Assembly (NCBI RefSeq): GCF_021568315.1
Contig: NZ_JAKGSI010000001.1
Coordinates: 434,001 to 498,000, forward strand
From: Corynebacterium uropygiale
GTDB taxonomy: Bacteria > Actinomycetota > Actinomycetes > Mycobacteriales > Mycobacteriaceae
Direction: 5' to 3'
Length of the DNA stretch: 64,000 nucleotides
In this document: positions 20,093 to 29,214 of the stretch, piece after piece
Layout of the letters: each line of letters opens with the position of its first letter
Numbering within the stretch: the stretch's first letter is position 1
Translations under genes and position numbers: made by a program
Notes under the pieces: model-generated
Told to the model about the DNA's origin: nothing
The model's input: only the letters and a program-made list of their open reading frames with translations
Databases searched by the model: none

Positions 20093-21144
20093 TAAGACTT
20101 CAGACCTTCCTCAATCTTGGTGAGGTAATCGTCAAAACCCCAGTCGATGGACAGGGGCGAGGGGTTCACCGAGGCGGACAGCGGGCCGGTGCCCAGGAAG
20201 ATGACGTGCCCCTTCTTGACCGCGGGGATCCGGGACCACAGTGGATCCTCCTGGAGACGCTTGAGCGTTGCCTTGTTTTCTTCATCTTTGTCGCTGCCAT
20301 ACGTGTTGATGGCATCCACATCCGAGAACTCATCCGCGTTTTCGGCAGATATCTCCTCATAGAATTTCTCAGAGTTCTGAGACTTGTCCGTTACGACCTG
20401 GGGAGCGCTGAAGCCGGCGTTGAGGAGGAAGTTCATCCGAGGATCATGCGTGGTGTAGAAGCTGATCTTGGAGAGATCAGTTCCCACGCTGCCCGACACA
20501 ATGATTTTCTTGCCCTTGAGACTCGGGTGCTTGTCCATGTCGCTGGCGATGGTGGACTTCACCTCTTTCAGGAGCCTCTCGCCCTCCTCGGCCCGGTTAA
20601 GACCGCGGGCGTTGACGGTGATGATGTCCTGGAGATCAGTGCCCCACGCAGTCTTGGGGTAAGCGATGGTGGGGGCGATCTGGGACAGCCGGTCGTAGTC
20701 CTCCTGGGTGATGCCCGAGTACGCAGCGAGAATAACGTCCGGCTGGGAGTCCGCAACGGCTTCGAAGTCGATGCTGTCGGTCTCATCGAAGAGGATGGGA
20801 GTCTCCCCGCCGAGCTCGTCAATCTTGTCCTTCACCCAGGGGAGAAGTCCATCGGAATCATCGTCTCCCCAGTTGGTCTTGGGCATGCCGACGGGCACGA
20901 TACCGAGCGCGAGCGGCACTTCCTGGTTAGCCCAGCCGACGGTGGCGACGCGCTCCGGGCGGCCCTGGATCGTGGTCGAGCCAAAGGCGTGCTCCACGGT
21001 GATGCTCTCGCCAGAGTTCTCCGATGCGCGCTGAGAAGCGGAGGAGGTGCTGGTGGAATCACTGGAGCAGGCCGTCAGCGTGAGAGCGGTGCAGAGCGCA
21101 ACCGCACAGGCAAGGACGGGATAACGGTGGGGGTGCGTGAGCAT
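20092..21144 (-). CDS. Iron-siderophore ABC transporter substrate-binding lipoprotein
   Basis: FecB/FhuD-type periplasmic-binding lipoprotein, 350 residues, anchored by a signal peptide ending in the lipobox LTAC near residue 26, followed by a Ser/Thr-rich linker. Family signs are GRPERVATVGWANQEVPLALG near 61, FEAVADSQPDVILAAYSG near 126 and the C-terminal DWGFDDYLTKIEEGL. First gene of the importer operon, ATG 21144 with GAAAGG upstream. Two direct 14-bp repeats ending in GGCCTAA lie 25-76 bp upstream and may mark iron control by DtxR (weak). The siderophore is unknown. Confidence 0.9.
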   Translation of the reverse strand: MLTHPHRYPVLACAVALCTALTLTACSSDSTSTSSASQRASENSGESITVEHAFGSTTIQGRPERVATVGWANQEVPLALGIVPVGMPKTNWGDDDSDGLLPWVKDKIDELGGETPILFDETDSIDFEAVADSQPDVILAAYSGITQEDYDRLSQIAPTIAYPKTAWGTDLQDIITVNARGLNRAEEGERLLKEVKSTIASDMDKHPSLKGKKIIVSGSVGTDLSKISFYTTHDPRMNFLLNAGFSAPQVVTDKSQNSEKFYEEISAENADEFSDVDAINTYGSDKDEENKATLKRLQEDPLWSRIPAVKKGHVIFLGTGPLSASVNPSPLSIDWGFDDYLTKIEEGLKS

Positions 21145-21168
21145 GGGAGCCTTTCATATCGGACCAAA

Positions 21169-21220
21169 GAAGACTGGCCTAAGCCGTCCATCCCACCTTA
21201 CTGAGGGAAGATGGGCCTAA
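21169..21220. promoter_or_regulatory. Direct repeats, possible DtxR-type iron box
   Basis: GAAGACTGGCCTAA (21169-21182) and GAAGATGGGCCTAA (21207-21220) differ at two of 14 bases. Read on the minus strand each begins TTAGGCC, matching the left arm of the DtxR consensus TTAGGTTAGSCTWACCTAA, but the right arms fit poorly (about 11-12 of 19 in total). Confidence 0.3.
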
Positions 21221-21316
21221 TCAAAAAGCAGTGTTGGGAAAGGGGAGAGTTAGGGACGTCACGCTCAGGCTGATTGCTTGGCATGGGGTGGCCATGAAGT
21301 GCTAGGGTTCCCCTCC

Positions 21317-22534
21317 GTGTCAATTGTTCGCATGCAGCGTCGTCCCATCCCTGTGCAGACTGTTATTAGCCGGCGTCGTCGTATCCTCGTGATGCTGGCG
21401 CTGGCTGTCGGGGGTTTCGGGATTGGCACGACGGAGTTCGTCTCGATGGGGTTGCTCAACCTTATCGCGCAGGACTACCAGATCACCGAGGAGACGGCCG
21501 GACGGATCATTTCTGCCTACGCCCTTGGTGTGGTGGTCGGGGCTCCCGTCATCGCAGCGTTCACCGGAAAGCTTCCCCGCCGCCGTCTTCTCCTGCTGTT
21601 CATGGCGGCGTTTACAGTGGGCAACGCGCTCACCATTCTCGCGTCGAACTATGAACTCCTGTTGGTTTCCCGGTTCATCGCAGGTTTCCCTCACGGTGCG
21701 TACTTCTCGGTGGCTGGGCTCTCGGCAGCGTCGATGGCACCCAAGAGGGAGCGCGGCCGGGCACTCGCCTTTGTCGGAATGGGACTCTCGGTCTCGCTGG
21801 TCATTGGTGTGCCCATCGCCCAAGGGATCGGCCAAATCGCTGGGTGGCAGGCGGCTTATGGCCTGGTGACGCTCATCGGTCTCGTGACGATCGCGGCACT
21901 GTGGTTCCTCATGCCGCACATGACGGAGATGGCGGCCACTGACCCGCGCACCGAGCTGGGAGCTCTCGCGAAGCCGCAGGTATGGCTGACTGTCATCATG
22001 GGCACAGTCGGTTTCGGTGGCATGTTTGCTGTCTACACCTACATCTCCTGGACGATGACCGAGCGCGCCGGGCTCGATCCGTGCCTCATGCCCCTCGTCC
22101 TCACGATCTACGGTGTGGGTTCCGTGGTGGGGAACTGGCTGGGTGGCCGGGTAGCGGATCGTAACCTGGAGGGGGGCATCCTCTTCTCCTTCATTATGAT
22201 CGCCGTCGTGTTGCTCAGCTTCTACACGCTCAGCACGATGCCGATCCTTGGCACCATCAACTTTGGCCTCGTGGGGATGTTCGGATCCTGCCTCATCCCC
22301 AGCCTGCAGATCCGCCTGATGGAGGTGGCAGGACGGGCGCAGACTCTGGCTGCGTCGCTCAACCAGTCGGCCCTCAATCTGGCCAACGCCTCGGGCGCGG
22401 CGATCGGCGGCGCGGTGATCTCCGCCGGGTATAGCTACTCGGCGCCGGCCCTGGCGGGGGCGAGCCTCGCGCTCATCGCCATCCTCGTATGGGTGGGGGC
22501 CTACCGTCTCCGCCGTGTCCAGGCCGCCCGATAG
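21317..22534 (+). CDS. MFS transporter (DHA1, AraJ/chloramphenicol-efflux-like)
   Basis: Twelve-helix major facilitator of the drug:H+ antiporter 1 group, 405 residues from GTG 21317. Motifs: IGTTEFVSMGLLN in helix 1, SAYALGVVVGAPV in helix 2, the loop GKLPRRRLLL, and SRFIAGFPHGAYFSVA, all typical of AraJ-like efflux proteins. ATG 21332 is an alternative start; GTG 21317 has TAGGGT eight bases upstream, a near-leaderless arrangement. It is divergent from the siderophore-importer operon and shares its 172-bp promoter region, so a role in siderophore export is possible but unproven; sugar or drug efflux are alternatives. Confidence 0.85.
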   Translation: MSIVRMQRRPIPVQTVISRRRRILVMLALAVGGFGIGTTEFVSMGLLNLIAQDYQITEETAGRIISAYALGVVVGAPVIAAFTGKLPRRRLLLLFMAAFTVGNALTILASNYELLLVSRFIAGFPHGAYFSVAGLSAASMAPKRERGRALAFVGMGLSVSLVIGVPIAQGIGQIAGWQAAYGLVTLIGLVTIAALWFLMPHMTEMAATDPRTELGALAKPQVWLTVIMGTVGFGGMFAVYTYISWTMTERAGLDPCLMPLVLTIYGVGSVVGNWLGGRVADRNLEGGILFSFIMIAVVLLSFYTLSTMPILGTINFGLVGMFGSCLIPSLQIRLMEVAGRAQTLAASLNQSALNLANASGAAIGGAVISAGYSYSAPALAGASLALIAILVWVGAYRLRRVQAAR

Positions 22535-22544
22535 AGTGAGTCCC
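22532..22544 (+). promoter_or_regulatory. -10 box for a leaderless xth transcript
   Basis: TAGAGT (22532-22537) ends seven bases before ATG 22545. It overlaps the stop codon of the MFS gene. Confidence 0.45.
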
Positions 22545-23444
22545 ATGGCTGTCCAGATCACTACCGTCAACGTCAACGGCATCCGCGCCGCCGTCAAGGA
22601 GCGCAATGCGGCCAACCCCGGCATGCTCGCCTGGCTGAAGGACTCAGGGTCCGACGTTGTCCTGCTGCAAGAAGTCCGCGCGACGCTCGAGCAAACCCAG
22701 GCGGCCCTCGCGCCGGCGCTCGAGGCGGGCTGGCACTACGTCGGCGCACCAGCTGCCGCCAAGGGGCGCGCTGGGGTGGGGATCCTGAGTCGTCGCCCCC
22801 TCGACGACGTACAGATCGGTTTCGGCTCCTTCGAGGACGCTGGCCGGTGGATTGAGGGCACGGTCGACGGCATCCGGGTCGCGAGCCTCTACCTGCCCAG
22901 TGGGTCGGCCGGGACGCCGAAGCAGGACGAGAAGTACCACTTCCTCGACGAATTCACTGAGCTTCTCCGCGAGCGCGCCCGCGAGTTCCCCGACATGGTG
23001 ATCGGCGGGGACTGGAACATCTGCCACCGCAAGGAAGACCTCAAGAACTGGTCCGGCAACCGCACGAAGTCCGGCTTCCTGCCCGACGAGCGCCGCTTCA
23101 TGGACTCCGTCTTCGGCTCCTTCCCGGACGAGGCATCCCAGGTCGAGGCGGGCGTCGGCGAGTACGCGGGGGCCGTGGACTACCGCAGCGACGTGGCGCG
23201 CGCCGTCGCGGAAGCTCCCGAGTGGTTCGACGTCCAGCGCCGGCTCAGCCCCGAGGGGCCGGGGCCATACACCTGGTGGACGTACCGGGGGCAGGCGTTC
23301 AATAATGACGCCGGGTGGCGCATCGACTACCAGGCGGCGACCCGCTCCATGCTCGACCGCGCCGAGTCCTTCCACATCGGAAAGGCCCCGACGGTAGAGC
23401 AACGCTGGTCCGACCACGCCCCGCTGAGCATCCGCTACCGCTAA
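22545..23444 (+). CDS. xth: Exodeoxyribonuclease III (class II AP endonuclease)
   Basis: Mg-dependent exonuclease/AP endonuclease of the EEP superfamily, acting in base-excision repair. 299 residues. Active-site motifs in order: TVNVNGIRAA near residue 8, LLQEVRA near 42 with the metal Glu, GGDWNICHRKED near 158 with catalytic Asp/Asn, WRIDYQAATRSM near 260, and the terminal WSDHAPLSI with the Asp-His pair. The start ATG 22545 gives the expected N-terminus; upstream codons belong to the preceding gene. Confidence 0.94.
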   Translation: MAVQITTVNVNGIRAAVKERNAANPGMLAWLKDSGSDVVLLQEVRATLEQTQAALAPALEAGWHYVGAPAAAKGRAGVGILSRRPLDDVQIGFGSFEDAGRWIEGTVDGIRVASLYLPSGSAGTPKQDEKYHFLDEFTELLRERAREFPDMVIGGDWNICHRKEDLKNWSGNRTKSGFLPDERRFMDSVFGSFPDEASQVEAGVGEYAGAVDYRSDVARAVAEAPEWFDVQRRLSPEGPGPYTWWTYRGQAFNNDAGWRIDYQAATRSMLDRAESFHIGKAPTVEQRWSDHAPLSIRYR

Positions 23445-23489
23445 GTTGTCCGCTCCGTTTTCCTTCACCTCGACGCAGTCTCGCTTCTT

Positions 23490-24224
23490 ATGCCCATTCT
23501 TTTGACCGTCTTTTACATCATCGGCATCACCGCGGAGGGGGTGACGGGCGCGCTCTCCGCGGGGCGCCAGAAGATGGACGTCTTCGGGGTCATGGCCATC
23601 GCGGTCCTCACGGCGCTGGGTGGCGGATCCGTCCGCGACATGGTGCTGGACACCTACCCGCTCACCTGGGTGGAGCACCCGCACTACCTGGTCATCGTCA
23701 TGGTGGCCGCGGCGCTCACGATGTCCTTCTCCTTCCTCATGCACCATTTCCGCGTGCTCTTCCTCTTGCTCGACGCCGTGGGCCTCGCCGCCTTTTCCGT
23801 GCTCGGCACGCGGGTGGCTCTCGACGCCGGCTATGGCTTCATCATCGCGGCGGTGGCCTCCGTCATCACCGGGGTGTTCGGCGGGGTGCTCCGCGACCTC
23901 ATGTCCGACCGCGTGCCGCTGGTGTTCTCCCAGGAGCTCTATGCCTCCATCGCGGTGGCGACGACGGCGGTGTACATGGTGCTGCTCGCGGTGGGGGTAC
24001 CGGAGAGTATCACCATGGTCGTGGCGCTCTTCTTCGCGCTCATCGCCCGCTGCCTCGCGATGTACTACCAAAAGTCCCTGCCCATCTTCGAGTATCGCGG
24101 TGCGGACCAGCCCGTTGATCCTCGTATTCGGCTGTCCTATCGGTTGCTTCGTCGAGGTATGAGTCAGGCCAAGGGGAAGCTCACCCCGCGCCGGAGCAAG
24201 GGGTGCGATGAGGCGGGGGACTAG
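23490..24224 (+). CDS. TRIC/UPF0126 family membrane channel protein
   Basis: Seven-helix membrane protein (244 residues) with two copies of the PF03458 unit, recognisable by the repeated Gly-Arg-Asp motifs ALGGGSVRDM near residue 48 and VFGGVLRDLMSDRVPLVF near 129. Bacterial members resemble trimeric intracellular cation channels, and some have been proposed to move small metabolites. ATG 23490 has no obvious ribosome site. The C-terminal 40 residues are basic and soluble (KLTPRRSKG). No functional partner is evident next to it. Confidence 0.8.
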   Translation: MPILLTVFYIIGITAEGVTGALSAGRQKMDVFGVMAIAVLTALGGGSVRDMVLDTYPLTWVEHPHYLVIVMVAAALTMSFSFLMHHFRVLFLLLDAVGLAAFSVLGTRVALDAGYGFIIAAVASVITGVFGGVLRDLMSDRVPLVFSQELYASIAVATTAVYMVLLAVGVPESITMVVALFFALIARCLAMYYQKSLPIFEYRGADQPVDPRIRLSYRLLRRGMSQAKGKLTPRRSKGCDEAGD

Positions 24225-24327
24225 GCCACGCCCTCATGCCTCGCCAGATTCCCTCTCTTCCGGGGGCTAATGATAAAATTGTTGCGGATCTGTCAGTAAT
24301 TTTTCACATCAAAGGGGCTTAATTCCC

Positions 24328-24522
24328 ATGCGTATGGCAATTGAAGCGATCGTGGGGATCGTCATCGCGGTTCTTGGTATGTGGTGGCTGGTCACCGCGG
24401 GTCACACCATCAATGGCATTCTGTCCGCGCTCGTGGTGGCCGTGGGCGGCGGGCTGGTCGTCGTCGCCATCGCTCGGCTCCTTGATATTTACTCCAAGAC
24501 TTACAAGGAGCCCGGCGAGTAA
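24328..24522 (+). CDS. Small two-helix membrane protein of unknown function
   Basis: A 64-residue protein not matched to a family I know. Two hydrophobic segments are clear, about residues 5-23 (including IVIAVLGMWWLV) and 29-50 (ILSALVVAVGG), with a charged tail SKTYKEPGE. ATG 24328 follows AAAGGGG at slightly long spacing. An AT-rich patch with GATAAAAT around 24274-24282 could be its -10 box, giving a leader of about 40 nt. It lies alone between the TRIC gene and trpS. Confidence 0.6.
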   Translation: MRMAIEAIVGIVIAVLGMWWLVTAGHTINGILSALVVAVGGGLVVVAIARLLDIYSKTYKEPGE

Positions 24523-25629
<1,107 letters not shown>

Positions 25630-25764
25630 GACGACGCGCGCCGGGTTTGCCCGTCGAGCCCTCACCACACGCCCCTCCCCACCGACCGATGAAAGGTGCA
25701 TAAGCCGCTCCTTTTTCGTAAGGTAGGGGAGGCTTTATCAATTTCTCAGGGAAAGAGAGGGCGC

Positions 25765-26841
25765 GTGGCTGCAAGCACGAAGTCCGACGAGCGGTACACG
25801 GATGAGTACGGCATCGAGCGGGTGAACCAGGATGAGCCGGGGTTCGTCGACAAACTCCGCATGAAGTGGGGATGGTTCGACCACATCATGCTCATGCAGG
25901 AGCGCTACTCCACCCACGGCGGGAACCAATACTCCGCGGGCATTACGTACTTCTCCGTGCTGGCGATCTTCCCCATCCTCATGTTGGTATTCGCCGGCCT
26001 CGGTTTCGTGCTGGCCGCGCACCCGGAGCAGCTCGATAAGGTGCAGGAATACATCACGAGCTCCGTCGAGGGCGACATGTCCGAGATGCTCAACCAGATC
26101 GTGGAGACCGCCATCGCGCAGCGCGGGGCGGTGGCTGGCCTCGGTATCCTCACCACCCTATGGTCCGGGCTCGGCTGGATGAACAACCTGCGCTATGGCG
26201 TGTCGAAGATGTGGCGGCTCGACCCCACCGACGGCAACTTCGTGGTGAAGAAGCTCCTCGACCTCCTGGGTCTCGTGGGGCTGCTGCTCTCCTTCGTCAT
26301 CGCGTTCGGCATCACGGCCGTGGGATCCTCCGGCCTCACGATGCGCTTCATCGAGATGATCGGCCTCCACGACGTGCCGGGGATCGGGGTCATCGCGGCG
26401 CTCGTCGCTATTCTCCTCGGTCTCCTCGCGAACTTCCTCGTCATGCTGTGGATGATCATGTACCTGCCGCGCACGAAGGTGCCGCCGCGCTCCGGGGTGA
26501 AGGCGGCGATGCTGGGCGCGCTCGGCTTCGAGGTCGTCAAGCAGCTGGGTTCTCTCTTCTTCTCCAACGCGCTATCGAACCCTGCGGGCGCGGCCTTCGG
26601 CCCGATCATCGGCCTCATGGTTGTCCTCTACCTCGTCTGGCGGATCGTGCTCTACTGCTCCGCTTGGGCCGCCACCACCGAGGAATCCCTGCAGCTCACC
26701 ACGCTGCCCGTCCCGGAGCCCGCGGTCATTCGCGTGCGCAATGACATCAGCCAGGGCCCGGGAAGCGGCACGATGCTCGGCATCGGCGCCGGCCTCGGCC
26801 TCCTCGCCGCCGGCGTCACCAGCCTCCTGCGCCGCCGGTAG
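25765..26841 (+). CDS. YihY/BrkB (YhjD-like) inner-membrane protein
   Basis: Polytopic membrane protein of the YihY/virulence-factor BrkB family, 358 residues from GTG 25765, which has an AGAGGG ribosome site; the frame is open about 23 codons further upstream. Family features: YSAGITYFSVLAIFPILMLV near residue 55, SGLGWMNNLRYGVSKMW near 133 and the conserved PRTKVPPRSGVKAAMLGA near 235, with about six helices. Members of this group have been linked to envelope-lipid export, but the role in corynebacteria is not settled. It is convergent with the carboxypeptidase gene. Confidence 0.85.
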   Translation: MAASTKSDERYTDEYGIERVNQDEPGFVDKLRMKWGWFDHIMLMQERYSTHGGNQYSAGITYFSVLAIFPILMLVFAGLGFVLAAHPEQLDKVQEYITSSVEGDMSEMLNQIVETAIAQRGAVAGLGILTTLWSGLGWMNNLRYGVSKMWRLDPTDGNFVVKKLLDLLGLVGLLLSFVIAFGITAVGSSGLTMRFIEMIGLHDVPGIGVIAALVAILLGLLANFLVMLWMIMYLPRTKVPPRSGVKAAMLGALGFEVVKQLGSLFFSNALSNPAGAAFGPIIGLMVVLYLVWRIVLYCSAWAATTEESLQLTTLPVPEPAVIRVRNDISQGPGSGTMLGIGAGLGLLAAGVTSLLRRR

Positions 26842-26903
26842 GGTCTCGACGCCCACCCGGCCGCGTTCTCCCCGGCGCCCGCCCTCGGGGCCTGAGCGGG
26901 GCC

Positions 26904-28253
26904 TTAGCGCCGGGCGCGGCCGGTGCGGCCGGTGCGGCCGGAACGCCCGGATCGCCCGGTGCGGCCGGATCGCCGCTGCCGCCACGTCGTCCGCGGACCC
27001 GGGGCCAGGCGCGGGCGGCCGAGCCGCCACACAAGCACCGCGATCGCAGCGAGAGCGATGATCGCAGCCCCCACACCAAGCCCAAGGTGGAGGGGGCTCA
27101 CTGCTGTCTGGGATGCGGAGTGGGAGTTGGGGGAGGGCATGGGGGCCATCTCGGTGGGGGTGCCGTCCTGGCCGTCCGCGGAGGCGTCCTCGGCGGCGTC
27201 GAGGGAGGCGACGCCGCGACCCGCGGGGACCTGGTAGGCCTCGTCGAGGAGATCGCGGGCCTGCTCCCAGGCGCGGCCGCGGTCCACGGTGGTGTCGAGG
27301 AGGACGGCGACGAGCCGCCGGCCATCCCTGTCCGTGGCGCCCACGAAGGTGTGGTTGGCGTCGTCCGTGTAGCCGGTCTTGCCGCCGATGCCGGTGGGGT
27401 CGTTGAGGAGCAGGTGGTTGTCATTCCACACCTCGAATCCCTCGTTCTCGCCCCAGCCGGGGAAGTCCACGTGGTCCGTGCGGACGATCTCCGCAAAGAC
27501 CGGGTTCTTCCAGGCCGCGCGGTAGAAACGGGCGAGGTCGAAGGCCGAGGAGCTCTGCCCCGCGCGATCGAGGCCGGTGTAGTTCATGACGCGGGTGTCC
27601 CTCGCCCCATCGCGCTGCGCGAGCTCGTTGACCAGGCGCAGTGTCTCCTTCTCTCCGCCCAGCTGCTCCGCGAGTGCCGTCGCCGCATCATTGCCGCTGG
27701 CCATGAGCAGTCCCTCGAGCAGGGAGCGCACGGTGTACTTCCCGCCCGGCCCGATCCCGACGGCGCTTCCCTCCATCCCGGCGGCCTCGTCGCTCGCGGT
27801 GACGACGGTGTCGAGGTCCAGGTGCTCCAGCGCCACGCGGGCGAGCAACACCTTGATGATGCTCGCCGGCCGATAGCGCCCGTGCGGGTCCTTTGCCGCG
27901 ATGACCTCCCCCGTGTCGAGGTCCGCGACCAGCCATCCCGAGGCCAGGACGGACTCCGGCACCGTGAAGCCGCGCGGCGCGCTCACACCGCAGCCCAGGC
28001 CGTCGGGTGCTGGCGAGACCGGCAGGGGAGGAGGCGGCGTCGAGCCCGGCTGCGGCGTCTCGGAGGTCGTCCGCGCCTTCGGGGGCACGAGTTGGTTGGG
28101 GCAGGAGGAGGTGTCCGGGGCCTCCGCGCGGGAGGCCGGCGGGAGGTCGGGCTCGTCCTGGCCGTGGGCCTGCGGCGGGCACGCGAGCGGCGCGCCGAGC
28201 GCGAGGCAGAAGGGGATGATGGCCGCGCGGCGCGGCCAGGAGTGGTGTGTCAT
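26904..28253 (-). CDS. D-alanyl-D-alanine carboxypeptidase (class C low-MW PBP) with a basic Arg-Gly tail
   Basis: Penicillin-binding protein of the S11 peptidase family that trims the terminal D-Ala of peptidoglycan stems. 449 residues: signal peptide (about 1-30), Pro/Ser-rich linker (35-85), catalytic domain with SIIK at 131-134, SGN at 186-188 and KTG at 292-294, then a Pro/Ser stretch, a membrane helix about 389-410, and a very basic cytoplasmic tail whose last 22 residues are Arg-Ser/Thr-Gly repeats. The tail is encoded by a 9-bp DNA repeat. ATG 28253 lies only 35 bp from the divergent start of the ADA-like gene. All three catalytic motifs are intact. Confidence 0.92.
   Translation of the reverse strand: MTHHSWPRRAAIIPFCLALGAPLACPPQAHGQDEPDLPPASRAEAPDTSSCPNQLVPPKARTTSETPQPGSTPPPPLPVSPAPDGLGCGVSAPRGFTVPESVLASGWLVADLDTGEVIAAKDPHGRYRPASIIKVLLARVALEHLDLDTVVTASDEAAGMEGSAVGIGPGGKYTVRSLLEGLLMASGNDAATALAEQLGGEKETLRLVNELAQRDGARDTRVMNYTGLDRAGQSSSAFDLARFYRAAWKNPVFAEIVRTDHVDFPGWGENEGFEVWNDNHLLLNDPTGIGGKTGYTDDANHTFVGATDRDGRRLVAVLLDTTVDRGRAWEQARDLLDEAYQVPAGRGVASLDAAEDASADGQDGTPTEMAPMPSPNSHSASQTAVSPLHLGLGVGAAIIALAAIAVLVWRLGRPRLAPGPRTTWRQRRSGRTGRSGRSGRTGRTGRARR
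26916..26969 (-). repeat. Six tandem 9-bp units encoding the Arg-Ser/Thr-Gly tail
   Basis: Units of the type GCGGCCGGT or TCGCCCGGT repeat six times in register with codons, each giving one Arg-Ser/Thr-Gly triplet. Such short in-frame repeats can gain or lose units by slippage. Confidence 0.75.
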
Positions 28254-28288
28254 GATGCCGTGATGGTACAGGGGTTTAATCTATGGGC
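28254..28288. promoter_or_regulatory. Compact divergent promoter region, carboxypeptidase / ADA-like gene
   Basis: Only 35 bp separate the two start codons. On the plus strand TAATCT (28277-28282) ends six bases before ATG 28289. On the minus strand TACCAT ends nine bases before ATG 28253. The two polymerase footprints would overlap. Confidence 0.4.
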
Positions 28289-29179
28289 ATGACTGACATC
28301 CCGACCATCGGTACTAATCCTCGGTTTAAGCACCCGGATGAGGGTGTTATCGCGGCGTTGCCCAAGGTCGTCGTGGGCCTGCCGCACTCCGACTCCCTCG
28401 TCGCGACCCTGCGCCGCATCGGCGTCGTCTACGCCGAACTGAGCCTCTCCGCCGGCGCCACGGAGCTCCCCGAGTACGAGGACATCGATGTCCGCTATGT
28501 CCTCCGCGGCCACACTCTCGACGACGCCCGCCAGGCGCTCTCCCTCCACGGCCCCCGGCTCCTGGGCTTCGCCCTCGACGACGCCCCGGACGACGGCGTG
28601 CTCGACCTCTGCGCCGAGCACTGGCTGCCCGTGAGCGGGCGGCTCGACGACCTCCCCCACGGCGCCGTCCAGCGCGTGGAGTGCGGGGTGGAGATCTGCG
28701 ATGACTTCGGCGTCGACGAGGACGGCATCACCCTCGGTGGGCGTTCGGCCTGGGTGCGCGACCGGCGGGTGCCGGTGCTCCTCGCCGCCACGGAGGAGGA
28801 CCTCGCCGATCACCCGCTGCCGCTGCTTCGCGACGTGGGCATGGCGAGCGTTCCGCTCAGCCCGGGGAATCGCCTGCTCCGCGAGCTCAAGGACCTCGTG
28901 GACTCCTATGGCTACGGCCCCGAGGAGCTCCTGGAGATCACCTCCGACGCGCTCGACGCCTCCTTCCTCAGCCTCCCCGAGCGCTCCACCCTGTTCAACC
29001 AGGTCATTCTTCCGGCCTACGCGGAGCTCGCGGACCCGGAGGAGCAGGAGGCCGAGGACGAGGAGACCCACGAGCACGAGGAGGCCGCCGGATCCGCCGC
29101 GGGGACGCCGAAGCCCCCGAGCGGCGGGTCGCCGTCGGGGGCCAATGGGGGAGGGCTCTCGCTCACCCTGGATATCTAG
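28289..29179 (+). CDS. Degenerate adenosine-deaminase-like protein (probable pseudoenzyme)
   Basis: A 296-residue protein whose layout follows adenosine deaminase, but with the catalytic residues gone. Where ADA has HAGE, this has SGRLDD (about 116-121). Where ADA has RIGHGV, this has RVECGV (129-134). The stretch ADA reads as SDDPALF is SPGNRLL (191-197). Scaffold parts persist: HPLPLLRDVGM near 175-185 and YGYGPEELLEITSDALDASFL near 207-227. The N-terminal metal motif HxH is not visible either. The last 45 residues are a Glu/His- and Gly/Pro-rich low-complexity tail. I prefer ATG 28289 because of a -10 box six bases before it; ATG 28283 adds two residues. Its role is unknown. Confidence 0.6.
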   Translation: MTDIPTIGTNPRFKHPDEGVIAALPKVVVGLPHSDSLVATLRRIGVVYAELSLSAGATELPEYEDIDVRYVLRGHTLDDARQALSLHGPRLLGFALDDAPDDGVLDLCAEHWLPVSGRLDDLPHGAVQRVECGVEICDDFGVDEDGITLGGRSAWVRDRRVPVLLAATEEDLADHPLPLLRDVGMASVPLSPGNRLLRELKDLVDSYGYGPEELLEITSDALDASFLSLPERSTLFNQVILPAYAELADPEEQEAEDEETHEHEEAAGSAAGTPKPPSGGSPSGANGGGLSLTLDI

Positions 29180-29214
29180 GCTCGAGGCGCCGGGGCGCCC
29201 GCGCCGGGGCGCGC

